64,000 nucleotides of DNA from an uncultured Oceanospirillales bacterium (GTDB lineage: Bacteria > Pseudomonadota > Gammaproteobacteria > Xanthomonadales > SZUA-36): positions 49,126 to 113,125 of the forward strand of contig CAJXKA010000006.1 of assembly GCA_913055655.1 (NCBI GenBank). Reading direction: 5' to 3'. How positions within the stretch are numbered: position 1 is the stretch's first letter; every line of letters starts with the position of its first letter. Position numbers and translations under genes: made by a program. The notes below the pieces were generated by a model. The model had not been told where the DNA came from. It made no database searches and saw only the letters and a program-made list of their open reading frames with translations. This document shows positions 33,248-42,563 of the stretch, piece after piece.

Positions 33248-36172
33248 GTGAAACTCATTTTCAAGACATCCGCGTTTGCCGTTCTGTTCATGCTGGCCGG
33301 CTGCCAGAAGGACGCCAGTACCACCACCGACACCGCCGCCCCGGCTTCTGATACCCCGGTTGCAGAGGCTGCCTCTGCGCCAGGCGGCCTGCCCGCGGGC
33401 ATCACCCTGGTGGAGGAATTCGACGGCGACGACAGCGGCATTTCGATCCCCTACAAAAAGTACCGGCTGGCCAACGGCCTGACCGTCGTGCTGCACGAGG
33501 ATCACTCCGACCCGCTGGCGCACGTGGACGTGACTTACCACGTCGGTTCCGACCGCGAAGAGCCGGGCCGCTCGGGCTTTGCGCATTTCTTCGAGCACAT
33601 GATGTTCCAGGGCTCGGTGAACGTGGGCGACGATGAGCACTTCAAGATCGTCTCCAACGCCGGCGGCACGCTGAACGGCACCACCAACACCGACCGCACC
33701 AATTACTTCGAGACGGTGCCGGTCAACCAGCTGGAAACCGTGTTGTGGCTGGAAGCCGACCGCATGGGCGTGTTCCTGGACGCGGTCACCCAGGAAAAAT
33801 TCGAGATCCAGCGCGAAACGGTCAAGAACGAGCGCGGCCAGCGCGTCGACAACCGGCCTTACGGGCGCGCACTGGAAACGTTGATGCAGACGATGTACCC
33901 GGAAGGCCACCCCTACTCGTGGCCGGTGATCGGCTGGATCGAGGACCTGAACCGCGCCGACCTGAATGACCTGAAGCGCTTCTTCCTGCGCTGGTACGGC
34001 CCCAACAACGCCACGCTGACCATCGGCGGTGATATCGACCCGGCGCAGACGCTGGAGTGGGTCAACAAGTATTTCGGCCCGATTCCGGCGGGTCCTGAGG
34101 TCGAGAACCTGCCGAAGCAGCCGGCCAGCCTGGACGCTGACCGCTACGTGACGCTGGAAGACAACATCCACCTGCCGGCCCTGGCGATGATGCAGCCGAC
34201 GGTCTACTCCTTCCACGAGGACGAGCCCGCGCTGGACGCGGCCGCGAAGATCCTCGGCCAGGGCCAGGCCTCGTTGCTGTACCAGCGCCTGGTGCAGACC
34301 GGTCGCGCCGTGCAGGCCTCGGTCAACCATGCCTGCAAGGAACTGGCCTGCGAGATGTGGTTTATCGTCATCCAGAACCCGGCCTCGGGCGAGACCCTGG
34401 CGGAAATGGAAGCCGCGGTACGCGAAACCATCGCCGAGTTTGCCGAGCGCCCGGTCAGCGAGGACGACCTGACCAAGTTCAAGGCCGATTTCGAGGCGGG
34501 CCGTGTATTCGGCCTGCAGTCCGTGGCCGGCAAGGTGTCGACGCTGGCGGCATTCGAAACCTTCACCGGCAGCCCGGAGGGCATCGCCGAAGAGATCGAC
34601 CGTTACCTGTCCGTGACCACGGAGGACGTGCAGCGGGTGTTCGACCAGTACATTGACGGCAAGCCCGCCGTGGTGCTGAGCATCGTGCCCAATGGCCAGC
34701 CGCAGCTGGCCGCCGCCGAACAGAATTTCGAGGTCGGCGAGCGCGACCTGCCCGAGCATTACGAGGACGAGGGGGAACCGCTGGCGCTGCGCCCGGTGGA
34801 GGACGACTTCGACCGCAGCGTGAAGCCGACCCCGGGCGTCAACCCGCAGGTGGACCTGCCGCCGATCGGTGACGTCACGCTCTCCAATGGCGTTCGCCTG
34901 CTGGCCGTGCCCAATGACGAGACGCCGACGGTCACCATCCGCGCCGTGTTCGACATGGGCACCCGCGATGAACCGGCCGGCAAGGCCGGCCTGACCGCGC
35001 TGACCGCCTCACTGATGGGCGAGGCCACGCAGTCGAAATCGGCCGCCGAGTTCGCCGAGGCCATGGAGCGCATCGGCGCCCGTGTTTACGTCAGCCCGGG
35101 CATGTACGAGACCACGGTCACGCTGAACACCCTGGCCAAGCACCTGGACACGGCCATGCCGCTGTTCATGGAACGCATCATGGAGCCGGCCTTTACCGAG
35201 GAAGACTTCAACCGCGTGAAGCAGCAGACCATCGAGGGCCTGATGCAGGCCCGCAAGACGCCGGAAGGCCTGGCCAGCCGCGCCATCGGCGCCGTGCTGG
35301 ACGGTCCGGACAGCCCGCTGTCCTTCCCGGTGAACGGCCTGCCGCACACGGTGGAAACCATCACGCTGGACGACGTGAAGGCCTATTACGCGGCGCACAT
35401 TCCCGAACACCTGACCGGCGTTACTGTCAGCTCCAGCCTGCCGCAGTCGCGCGTGGTCGCGGCCGTCGAGCCGCTGGCCCAGCTGGAGGTCACCGAGGCC
35501 GTGCGCGCACCGCTGGCTGACCGCCCGGCCATCGAGGGCCGAACCGTGTACCTGGTCGACAAGGAAGGCGCGGCGCAGTCCAGCATCCGCACCGGCCAGC
35601 ATGGCATTGCCTACGACGCACTGGGTGATTTCTACCGCGCCGGGCTGGCGAACTTCGTTCTGGGCGGCACCTTCTCCAGCCGGGTGAACCTGAACCTGCG
35701 CGAGGACAAGGGTTTCACCTACGGCGCCCGCACCGGTTTCTCAGGCGGCCCGGAACTGGGCAGCTTCCGTTTCAGCGCCGAGGTGAACAAGGACGCCACC
35801 GCGGCATCCATCACCGAGGTGCTGGGCGAACTGGAAATGTACGATGAAAGCGGCATGACCGCCGAAGACTTTGAGTACATGCGTTCGGCCATTGGCCAGC
35901 GTGACGCGCTGCAGTACGAGACCCCGGGCCGCAAGCTGGGCCTGCTCGACAACATCCTGCGCTATGACCTGCCGCTGGACTACCGTTCACAGCAGAACAC
36001 CATCCTGCAGGAAACCGACCGCGACACGCTCAACTCGCTCGCCAACCGCCTGATCGACCCGGACAACATGGCCATCGTGGTCGTGGGCGACGAAGCCACC
36101 ATCCGCGAAGAAATCGAGGCGCTGGGGATGCCCGTGGTTGAGCTGAACGAAGACGGCTACGTCGTCGAATAA
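33248..36172 (+). CDS. M16 metallopeptidase lipoprotein
   Basis: GTG at 33248 was preferred because it follows AGGAAA at seven bases and opens a lipobox signal ending LAGC (Cys19); a longer frame without these is less likely. The 974-residue protein is a two-half M16 protease. The inverted zinc motif HxxEH is HFFEH at 113-117 and the following acidic segment is NERGQRVDNRPY. The second half (from about residue 535) has a similar fold but lacks the motif, as usual in pitrilysin-type enzymes. It likely degrades peptides in the periplasm. Neighbouring DUF3604 and META genes give no clear link. Confidence 0.88.
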   Translation: MKLIFKTSAFAVLFMLAGCQKDASTTTDTAAPASDTPVAEAASAPGGLPAGITLVEEFDGDDSGISIPYKKYRLANGLTVVLHEDHSDPLAHVDVTYHVGSDREEPGRSGFAHFFEHMMFQGSVNVGDDEHFKIVSNAGGTLNGTTNTDRTNYFETVPVNQLETVLWLEADRMGVFLDAVTQEKFEIQRETVKNERGQRVDNRPYGRALETLMQTMYPEGHPYSWPVIGWIEDLNRADLNDLKRFFLRWYGPNNATLTIGGDIDPAQTLEWVNKYFGPIPAGPEVENLPKQPASLDADRYVTLEDNIHLPALAMMQPTVYSFHEDEPALDAAAKILGQGQASLLYQRLVQTGRAVQASVNHACKELACEMWFIVIQNPASGETLAEMEAAVRETIAEFAERPVSEDDLTKFKADFEAGRVFGLQSVAGKVSTLAAFETFTGSPEGIAEEIDRYLSVTTEDVQRVFDQYIDGKPAVVLSIVPNGQPQLAAAEQNFEVGERDLPEHYEDEGEPLALRPVEDDFDRSVKPTPGVNPQVDLPPIGDVTLSNGVRLLAVPNDETPTVTIRAVFDMGTRDEPAGKAGLTALTASLMGEATQSKSAAEFAEAMERIGARVYVSPGMYETTVTLNTLAKHLDTAMPLFMERIMEPAFTEEDFNRVKQQTIEGLMQARKTPEGLASRAIGAVLDGPDSPLSFPVNGLPHTVETITLDDVKAYYAAHIPEHLTGVTVSSSLPQSRVVAAVEPLAQLEVTEAVRAPLADRPAIEGRTVYLVDKEGAAQSSIRTGQHGIAYDALGDFYRAGLANFVLGGTFSSRVNLNLREDKGFTYGARTGFSGGPELGSFRFSAEVNKDATAASITEVLGELEMYDESGMTAEDFEYMRSAIGQRDALQYETPGRKLGLLDNILRYDLPLDYRSQQNTILQETDRDTLNSLANRLIDPDNMAIVVVGDEATIREEIEALGMPVVELNEDGYVVE

Positions 36173-36184
36173 GGAAGGGACGGA

Positions 36185-36224
36185 GTCAGAGTGTACTCAG
36201 AGTCGACTCTGAGTACACTCTGAC
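36185..36224. repeat. Perfect 40-base palindrome with GGGTCAGAGT flanks
   Basis: Two 20-base halves are exact reverse complements with no loop. Just to its right on the minus strand come two further GGGTCAGAGT-like units, which also encode the last residues of the neighbouring META gene. It lies between two convergent genes, so it may serve as a bidirectional terminator, or belong to a REP-type dispersed repeat (by family analogy only). Confidence 0.85.
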
Positions 36225-36225
36225 C

Positions 36226-36699
36226 CTACTCTGACCCCTTCACTCGAGAGGCGCGGATCACTGCGTCACCGGCCTCGTCCTTCAGCACCAGCGTCTGGCC
36301 GCCGTTGGTGACCATCCAGGATTTCACCTTGTCGACGGTCGAGTAGAACTTCACTTCCTGGTTGCCGAGGGCGGGCACGCAGGCGCGACGCGTACCGGCC
36401 AGCACACCGAACGTCATGCGGTCGGCGTAGATCGCAATATCACCGGTGTAGTTATTGCAGCCGGTGCTGCCCGCCACGCGCTGGTCTTCCGGAAAGCCGA
36501 TCGTGGTGCGTGAATTGTCGATAACGCCACCCCCGGCGATATCCTCGACCCACCACTCGGTGCCGATCAGCTGTGCCGGGGATGTGATCGCCATCGTGCT
36601 GTCCTCCGTTGTTGCGCAACCGCCGGCCGCGGCCAGCATGACCAACGCCAGGCCAGCGACCCGGCTGGTTTTCCACGCCTTTCCAGTTCCAGTTCCCAT
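36226..36699 (-). CDS. META-domain lipoprotein
   Basis: The ATG at 36699 follows a clear AGGAGG seven bases upstream; longer in-frame starts lack it. The 157-residue protein has a lipobox signal ending AGGC. The META-domain pattern (HslJ-like) is clear: LIGTEWWVEDIAG, then VAGSTGCNNYTGDI, and TRRACVPALGNQEVKFYS. The last few residues (GSE and stop) come from GGGTCAGAGT repeat DNA. META proteins are small envelope or stress-associated proteins. Function is otherwise unknown. It is convergent with the M16 peptidase gene. Confidence 0.85.
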   Translation of the reverse strand: MGTGTGKAWKTSRVAGLALVMLAAAGGCATTEDSTMAITSPAQLIGTEWWVEDIAGGGVIDNSRTTIGFPEDQRVAGSTGCNNYTGDIAIYADRMTFGVLAGTRRACVPALGNQEVKFYSTVDKVKSWMVTNGGQTLVLKDEAGDAVIRASRVKGSE

Positions 36700-36821
36700 C
36701 ACCGTTTCCTCCTGCAAATGACCGGTATATACCGACACGTTATGTCGCCATAGTAACAAGGTCGTTCAGCACCGCGCCCGACGCCAGTAGTCTGCCGTCA
36801 TGGTTTAAACGGGCCCGACCC

Positions 36822-38633
36822 ATGCTGAATGCACTGAACACCGACAACTCACCTTTCAACGAACAGCAGATCGCATCGCTGCAATCCAGCCTGGGCGCGC
36901 TCGACCCGGCGCAGTCCATGTGGCTGAGCGGCTACCTGGCCGGGCAACTGTCCGCCGGTGGCGCCCTGCCCGCCCAGGCCACGCCCGCCGCGGCACCGGC
37001 CGGCCAGGCGCTGACCATTCTTTACGGTTCGGAAACGGGTAACGGCGAAACCGTGGCCGAGGCCCTGGCGGCACGTTTCGAGGCCGCTGGCCAGCCGGCC
37101 GAGCTGCAGTCGCTGGACGGTTTCCGCCCGGCCGCGCTGAAAAAGCTCGAGCATGCCGTATTCGTCATGAGCACGCACGGCGAGGGTGATCCGCCGGAAG
37201 AGGCGCTCGATTTCTTCGAGTTCCTCGACAGCGACCGCGCACCGAAACTGGACAAGCTCTCCTACCGCGTACTGGCGCTGGGTGACAGCAGCTACGCGCA
37301 GTTTTGCGAGGCCGGCCGTCGCCTGGACGAACGCCTGCAGGCCCTGGGCGCGAAACCCTTCGGCCCGCGCGTGGACTGCGACGTCGACTACGACTCGCCC
37401 GCCGAGACCTGGGGCACCGAGGTACTGGAACACGCCCGCGAAACCCTGGGTGGCGGCGAAGCCGCGGCGCAACCCGCGAACGCGGCACACCTGCACCTGG
37501 TGCAGGCCGAACCCGCGCCGTGGACCCGCCTGCAGCCGTTCTCGTCGGAAACACTGCGGGTGCAGAAAATTACCGCCAACGCGTCGGAAAAGGACGTTCA
37601 CCACATCGAGCTGTCGCTGGAAGACTCCGGCATCCGTTACGAGCCCGGCGATGCGCTGGGCGTGTGGGCGCCGAACGACCCGGAGCTGGTCGCCGAGATC
37701 CTGGACGGCCTGTCCATCGACCCGGCGACGAAAGTCACCGCCGGTGAGCGCGAGGTCACCGTCGCCGAGGCGCTGACCGAACACCACGAGATCACCCGCC
37801 TGGCCGAAGCGACTGTCCGCGGCCTTGCGAGCGCCGGTGGCCAGGACACCCTGGCCGAAGAGTACGAGGCCCTGGACGACGCCGGCCAGCGCGCTTTCAT
37901 CGAGCGCCGCCAGTTGGCCGACCTGGTCGCTGCCTACCCGTTCCAACTCAACGCACAGGCCCTGGTCGACCAGTTGCGCCCGCTGGCCTCGCGTTCCTAC
38001 TCGATTGCCTCCAGCCAGGCGCTGGTGGACGAGGAAGTGCACCTGACCGTGGCCACGCTGGCCAGCGACGCCATCGGCACCGAACGACGCGGCGTGGCCA
38101 GCCAGTTCCTGAACCACCGCGTGGGCGAAGGCGGCCAGGTACGCGTGTTCCTGGAACCGAACCGCCGCTTCCGCCTGCCGGAAAACCCGGAGACACCGAT
38201 CGTCATGATCGGCGCCGGAACGGGGGTCGCGCCCTACCGCGCCTTCCTGCAGGAACTTGAGGCGCGCGGCACCAACCCGGATGCGTGGCTGATTTTCGGT
38301 AACCCGCACCTGCGCACCGACTTCCTGTACCAGCGTGAATTCCTGAAGTGGCGTGCCGACGGCCTGTTGAACCGCATTGACGCCGCCTGGTCGCGCGACC
38401 AGGCGGAAAAACGCTACGTGCAGCACATTGTGGCCGAACAGGCCGAACGCCTGGACGAATGGCTGGCGCGCGGCGCGCACGTCTACCTGTGCGGTGCGCT
38501 GCAGATGGGCGAGGCGGTCACATCGGCGATTGCCGATGCGCTGGTCGAATCCCGCGGGCTGGACGCCGAGGCGGCCGCCGCCGCGGTGGCCAACCTGCGC
38601 CGCGAGAAGCGCCTGCTGAAGGACCTGTACTGA
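36822..38633 (+). CDS. cysJ: Sulfite reductase flavoprotein subunit CysJ
   Basis: The 603-residue protein has the CysJ order: flavodoxin domain ([16 protein letters not shown] at about 66), connecting domain, FAD-binding motif RSYSIASS near 391, and NADPH motif [15 protein letters not shown] near 464, ending KRLLKDLY as in CysJ. It passes electrons from NADPH through FAD and FMN to CysI for reduction of sulfite to sulfide. The stop overlaps the cysI start (TGATG), so the pair is translationally coupled. Electron-transfer role is established for the family. Confidence 0.96.
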   Translation: MLNALNTDNSPFNEQQIASLQSSLGALDPAQSMWLSGYLAGQLSAGGALPAQATPAAAPAGQALTILYGSETGNGETVAEALAARFEAAGQPAELQSLDGFRPAALKKLEHAVFVMSTHGEGDPPEEALDFFEFLDSDRAPKLDKLSYRVLALGDSSYAQFCEAGRRLDERLQALGAKPFGPRVDCDVDYDSPAETWGTEVLEHARETLGGGEAAAQPANAAHLHLVQAEPAPWTRLQPFSSETLRVQKITANASEKDVHHIELSLEDSGIRYEPGDALGVWAPNDPELVAEILDGLSIDPATKVTAGEREVTVAEALTEHHEITRLAEATVRGLASAGGQDTLAEEYEALDDAGQRAFIERRQLADLVAAYPFQLNAQALVDQLRPLASRSYSIASSQALVDEEVHLTVATLASDAIGTERRGVASQFLNHRVGEGGQVRVFLEPNRRFRLPENPETPIVMIGAGTGVAPYRAFLQELEARGTNPDAWLIFGNPHLRTDFLYQREFLKWRADGLLNRIDAAWSRDQAEKRYVQHIVAEQAERLDEWLARGAHVYLCGALQMGEAVTSAIADALVESRGLDAEAAAAAVANLRREKRLLKDLY

Positions 38634-40279
38634 TGCCCAGTCCGGTCGAAATCATCAAGGCGCGCAGCAATTACCTGCGCGGCACGCTGGAAGAAGGCCT
38701 GGCGGACACCGCCACCGGCACCATCGCCGAGGACGACACCCAGCTCAGCAAGTTCCACGGCATGTACATGCAGGACGACCGCGACGTGCGCGAGGAGCGC
38801 CGCCGGCAAATGCTGGAGCCCGATCACAGCTTCATGATCCGCGCGCGAATCCCCGGTGGCATCTGCACACCCGACCAGTGGCTGGCCATGGACGAGATCG
38901 CCTCGACCTACGCGAACAACACGCTGCGCCTGACCACGCGCCAGGCGTTCCAGTGGCACGGCATCCTCAAGGGTGACCTGAAAAGCAGCATCCAGGCCAT
39001 GAACGCCGTGCTGGTCGACACCATCGCCGCCTGCGGCGACGTCAACCGCAACGTGATGTGCACCGTGCTGCCCGAGCTGTCCTCGATACATGCACAGGTC
39101 TGCGCCGACGCCACGTCCCTGAGCGAACACCTGCTGCCGAAAACCCGCGCCTACCACGAGATCTGGCTGGACCAGGAAAAAGTGGAAGGCACACCGGACC
39201 ACGAACCCATTTACGGCGAGGTCTACCTGCCGCGCAAGTTCAAGACCGTGTTCGTGGTGCCGCCGGTCAACGATGTTGACGTCTATGCCCACGACCTGGG
39301 CTATATCGCCATCGTCGAGGACGGCGAGCTGCTGGGCTACAACGTCACCGTCGGCGGCGGCATGGGCGCCACCCACGGCGACCCGGACACCTACCCGGTG
39401 CTGGCGAAGGTGCTGGGTTTTTGCACCCCCGACCAGGTGAACGCCGTGGCCGAGGGCATCGTCACCATCCAGCGCGACTACGGCGACCGCGAGGTCCGCA
39501 AGCATGCCCGGTTCAAATACACGGTCGAAGACAAGGGCCTGGATTTCATCCGCGAGGAACTGGCGAAACGTACCGGTTTCGAACTGGAACCCGAGCGACC
39601 TTTCACGTTCACCACCTCTGGCGACCCGTTCGGCTGGCACGAATCCGAGGACGGCCTCTGGCATCTTTTGCTGTACGTCCAGAACGGCCGCATCGCCGAC
39701 CGCGAGGGCGCGCCGCACCTGACCGGCCTGCGCGAAATCGCGAAGGTTCACCAGGGCGAGTTCCGCCTGACCGCGAACCAGAACCTGGTCATTGCCCGGG
39801 TGCCCGCGGCCGAGAAGGAACGCATCGATGCACTCTGCGCCAAGTACGGCCTGGACGCCTACGCGAAGCTGTCGGCGACGCGCCTGAACGCGATGGCCTG
39901 CGTGGCCCTGCCCACCTGCGGGCTGGCCATGGCCGAGTCAGAGCGCTACCTGCCGGACCTGGTCGGCCACATCGAGGGCCTGCTGGACAAGCACGAGCTG
40001 TCCGACGAGGCCATCAACATCCGCATGACCGGCTGCCCGAACGGCTGCGCCCGCCCCTACCTGGCCGAGATCGGCATGGTGGGCAAGGCACCCGGCCGCT
40101 ACAACCTGCACCTGGGCGCGGCCCACAACGGCGACCGGCTGAACCGGATGACCCACGAAAACATCAACGAGACCGAGATCCTGGAAACGCTCGACGGCTG
40201 GTTCGGCCAGTTCGCCGATCAACGCGCCGCGAACGAGACATTCGGCGATTTCGTCACTCGAGTAAGCGGTGAGCAGTGA
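38633..40279 (+). CDS. cysI: Sulfite reductase hemoprotein subunit CysI
   Basis: The start at 38633 overlaps the cysJ stop and begins [16 protein letters not shown], the expected CysI N-terminus. The 548-residue protein has the four cysteines that bind the 4Fe-4S/siroheme pair: [10 protein letters not shown] near 423 and [11 protein letters not shown] near 466. It reduces sulfite to sulfide. A notable oddity is the C-terminus: its last residues and stop codon lie within the heptad-repeat element at 40262, so the repeat has set the stop. Confidence 0.96.
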   Translation: MPSPVEIIKARSNYLRGTLEEGLADTATGTIAEDDTQLSKFHGMYMQDDRDVREERRRQMLEPDHSFMIRARIPGGICTPDQWLAMDEIASTYANNTLRLTTRQAFQWHGILKGDLKSSIQAMNAVLVDTIAACGDVNRNVMCTVLPELSSIHAQVCADATSLSEHLLPKTRAYHEIWLDQEKVEGTPDHEPIYGEVYLPRKFKTVFVVPPVNDVDVYAHDLGYIAIVEDGELLGYNVTVGGGMGATHGDPDTYPVLAKVLGFCTPDQVNAVAEGIVTIQRDYGDREVRKHARFKYTVEDKGLDFIREELAKRTGFELEPERPFTFTTSGDPFGWHESEDGLWHLLLYVQNGRIADREGAPHLTGLREIAKVHQGEFRLTANQNLVIARVPAAEKERIDALCAKYGLDAYAKLSATRLNAMACVALPTCGLAMAESERYLPDLVGHIEGLLDKHELSDEAINIRMTGCPNGCARPYLAEIGMVGKAPGRYNLHLGAAHNGDRLNRMTHENINETEILETLDGWFGQFADQRAANETFGDFVTRVSGEQ

Positions 40280-40342
40280 GCAGTGAGCAGTAAATGGTGA
40301 GTGGCCTTACTCCTCACTGCTTACCGCTTACTGCTTACTTAA
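40262..40342. repeat. Heptad-repeat palindrome at the cysI-cysH junction
   Basis: The left arm has GTAAGCG, three GTGAGCA, GTAAATG and GTGAGTG heptads. The right arm, after three bases, has TTACTCC, TCACTGC, TTACCGC, TTACTGC and TTACTTA units. It is the same element family as at 18319-18447, with a much shorter loop. It includes the cysI stop codon (40277-40279) and ends about 29 bases before cysH. Confidence 0.85.
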
Positions 40343-40370
40343 ACGACGAACGGACGAACGGACAAACAAA

Positions 40371-41126
40371 GTGACACATGCCAACCTGAAACTTTGCAAA
40401 CCACAGCCGGGCCAGGCCTGGTCCAGCGCGCAGCTCACGTCGGTGACGCCGTGCCTGGAACGGTTGAGCGCCGACGAACGTGTGGAGTGGGCGCTGGATT
40501 TCCTGCCGGGCAACCCGATCCTGACCTCCAGCTTCGGCGCGCAGTCGGCGGTGCTGCTGCACCTGGTCACGCGGCACCGGCCGGACATCCCGGTGGTGCT
40601 GATCGATACCGGCTACCTGTTCGCGGAAACCTACGACTTTATCGATGAGTTGCACCAGCGCCTGGACCTGAACCTGAAGGTCTTCAGCGCCGAACTGTCG
40701 CCCGCGTGGCAGGAGAAGCGCTGGGGCAAGCTCTGGGAACAGGGCAAGGACGGCATCGAACGCTACAACCAGTTGAACAAGGTGGAGCCGATGTCGCGCG
40801 CGCTGCGCGAACTGGACGCCGGCGTCTGGTTCAGTGGCCTGCGACGCGCGCAGTCATCCACGCGCCGCCATATCGGCGTGGCCCAGCGGCACAACCAGGT
40901 GGTCAAGGTCCACCCGCTCGCCGACTGGACCGACCGCGACATTCACCAGTACCTGAAGGCCCACAACCTGCCCTACCACCCACTGTGGGACCAGGGCTAT
41001 GTCTCGATTGGTGACTATCACACCAGCCGGCCGCTGAGCGCCGTCGAAAACGAGGAAGAAGCGCGATTTTTCGGCCTGGTGCGCGAATGCGGCCTGCACG
41101 AACCGGAGCGTTACCGCGAAGGCTGA
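40371..41126 (+). CDS. cysH: Phosphoadenylyl-sulfate (PAPS) reductase CysH
   Basis: The 251-residue protein starts at GTG 40371 and has the PAPS-reductase fold: [14 protein letters not shown] near 57 (P-loop-like), [14 protein letters not shown] near 75 and the catalytic ECGLH near 240. The CC and CxxC pairs that mark the iron-sulfur APS reductases are missing, so PAPS rather than APS is the likely substrate, with thioredoxin as reductant. It converts PAPS to sulfite for CysJI. cysDNC for making PAPS are not in the window. Confidence 0.93.
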   Translation: MTHANLKLCKPQPGQAWSSAQLTSVTPCLERLSADERVEWALDFLPGNPILTSSFGAQSAVLLHLVTRHRPDIPVVLIDTGYLFAETYDFIDELHQRLDLNLKVFSAELSPAWQEKRWGKLWEQGKDGIERYNQLNKVEPMSRALRELDAGVWFSGLRRAQSSTRRHIGVAQRHNQVVKVHPLADWTDRDIHQYLKAHNLPYHPLWDQGYVSIGDYHTSRPLSAVENEEEARFFGLVRECGLHEPERYREG

Positions 41127-41138
41127 CCACTTCGCGTT

Positions 41139-42170
41139 TTAGAGATTAAAGTCACCGCAGCAGGCGTTGTCGTCGAACTTGCGGCCGAAGGTCGGGTGCT
41201 TGTGCACGGGCTTCAGACGCGGGAACGGCACGATGTTGGCGTCGTTGATATCGCCGGCGACGGCCTGGTCGATGCGCTCGCGACTCGCGCCCGGCACCAC
41301 CATCTCCAGGAAGTCGTACATGTACTCGGCCAGGAAGCGGTCGCGGCGAAAGCCCACCCAGGTGGTCAGGCTTGGGAACAGGTCGGCCGCCGGGATGGCG
41401 ACCAGGTCGGTATCGACCACCGGGTCGTAGGCCATGCAGGCCATGATGCCGATGCCCATGCCCTTGCGCACGTAGGTCTTGATGATGTCCGGGTCCTGCG
41501 CGGTAAACACCACGTTCGGCTCCACGCCGGCCCGGGAAAACGCGCGGCCCAGCGATGATTCCTCGTTGAAGGAATACGTATAGGAAATGATCGGGTGGCG
41601 CGCGATATCGGCCAGGCCGGGCTTTTCAATCTCCGCCAGCTTGTGGTCGGCCGGCACGAGCACGATGCGTTCCCAGCTGTAAATGGGCAACGTCACCAGG
41701 TCGTCGAACAGTTCGCTTTCGCCCGAGGCGATGGCGAAATCCGCTTCGCGCCCCATCACTTGCTCGGCAATCTGCTCGCTGGTGCCCTGGTGCAGGCGCA
41801 GGGAAATGCCGCCATTGCGGCGCTGGAACGTTTCCAGCATGTCCGGCAGCACGTAGCGCGCCTGGGTGGGCGTGGTGGCAATGACCAGTTCGCCCTGTTC
41901 TTCGCCGGCCAGTTCGCTGGACAGCGCCTTGATGTTATCGGCCTCGGACAGGATGCGGCGTGCCCGCTCGACCACTTTCTGGCCAGCGTCGGTCAGGCCT
42001 TCCAGGCTCTTGCCCTTGCGCGCGAAAATCTGGATCGACAGCTCATCTTCGAGCATGCGAATCTGCTTGCTCACCCCGGGCTGCGAGGTAAACAGGGCTT
42101 CGGAGGCCGCGGTAATGTTCAGGCCGTTATCGACCACGGCGACCAGGTAGCGGAGTTGTTGCAGTTTCAT
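41139..42170 (-). CDS. cysB: LysR-family regulator CysB
   Basis: The 343-residue protein has an N-terminal winged helix-turn-helix (residues 1-60, with ITAASEALFTSQPGVSKQI) and the LysR effector domain. N-terminal sequence MKLQQLRYLVAVVDNGLNI is the classic CysB opening. CysB senses sulfur status through O-acetyl-serine/N-acetyl-serine and activates cys genes, including the neighbouring cysJIH. Its own start is preceded by a terminator and a Cys-rich leader peptide, suggesting attenuation control. It is convergent with cysH and divergent, across the leader, from cysG. Confidence 0.93.
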   Translation of the reverse strand: MKLQQLRYLVAVVDNGLNITAASEALFTSQPGVSKQIRMLEDELSIQIFARKGKSLEGLTDAGQKVVERARRILSEADNIKALSSELAGEEQGELVIATTPTQARYVLPDMLETFQRRNGGISLRLHQGTSEQIAEQVMGREADFAIASGESELFDDLVTLPIYSWERIVLVPADHKLAEIEKPGLADIARHPIISYTYSFNEESSLGRAFSRAGVEPNVVFTAQDPDIIKTYVRKGMGIGIMACMAYDPVVDTDLVAIPAADLFPSLTTWVGFRRDRFLAEYMYDFLEMVVPGASRERIDQAVAGDINDANIVPFPRLKPVHKHPTFGRKFDDNACCGDFNL

Positions 42171-42221
42171 CGTCGTTCCAGCCTAGCAATTCTTCATTAC
42201 GGTTTGTCTGCCCTCGAGACG

Positions 42222-42244
42222 AAAAACCCGCCTCGTGGGCGGGT
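42222..42244 (-). terminator. Candidate cysB attenuator terminator
   Basis: On the minus strand, a seven-base-pair stem ACCCGCC/GGCGGGT with five-base loop is followed by five Us. It lies 28 bases after the stop of the Cys-rich leader peptide and 52 bases before the cysB start. The 5' arm overlaps 42241-42250, which can pair instead with 42282-42290 in the leader peptide, the antiterminator option. Confidence 0.75.
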
Positions 42245-42272
42245 GGCGTGCTCGAATCGTGTCAGTGACTCA

Positions 42273-42341
42273 TCAGCAGACCACGCACCCATCGGGTACG
42301 GGACACTTACAGCGGCACATGAGCGTACGGATTTCGGGCAT
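42273..42341 (-). CDS. Cys-rich leader peptide of cysB
   Basis: A 22-codon frame on the minus strand, too short for routine gene calling, encodes five cysteines (positions 9, 11, 13, 19 and 22) with motif MCRCKCP. It sits 25 bases after the predicted transcript start, and its 3' part (codons 18-20) carries GGGTGCGTG. That sequence can pair with the 5' arm of the terminator just downstream. Codons 16-18 can also form a small hairpin ACCC-GAT-GGGT. The layout is that of a classic ribosome-stalling attenuator. A weak GGAAC lies 10 bases before the ATG. Translation has not been shown. Confidence 0.6.
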   Translation of the reverse strand: MPEIRTLMCRCKCPVPDGCVVC

Positions 42342-42372
42342 TTCCACACTGTTCCAACGTGTTATGACACCG

Positions 42373-42401
42373 AGAATAGGCACATCGTTCGCCGATGACA
42401 A
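42373..42401 (-). promoter_or_regulatory. Promoter of the cysB leader
   Basis: On the minus strand TTGTCA (42396-42401) and TATTCT (42373-42378) are separated by exactly 17 bases, a good sigma-70 match. The predicted start near 42366 puts the leader peptide ATG 25 bases downstream. It lies within the divergent region between cysB and cysG. Confidence 0.7.
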
Positions 42402-42563
42402 GCGTTCATTGCTGCAAACGGTTGCAAATACGGCGCTTTCGCGGCGAACGGCGTTGGCTGGCGCGACATAACGAACCGACATGGGGACCGAAAAACTTCG
42501 TATTTCAGTTGCCGCCGCCCCCCAAATATCCTGAACATCCAGAATCAGGAACGGAACAGGACA

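Noticed and set aside
33206..34759. 517-codon minus-strand frame over the M16 peptidase
   Set aside because: The plus-strand frame carries the HxxEH motif and a lipobox signal. The minus frame is a GC-skew shadow without motifs.
36849..39751. Large minus-strand frames (543 and 422 codons) over cysJ and cysI
   Set aside because: They are antisense to unmistakable CysJ and CysI proteins and have no family resemblance.
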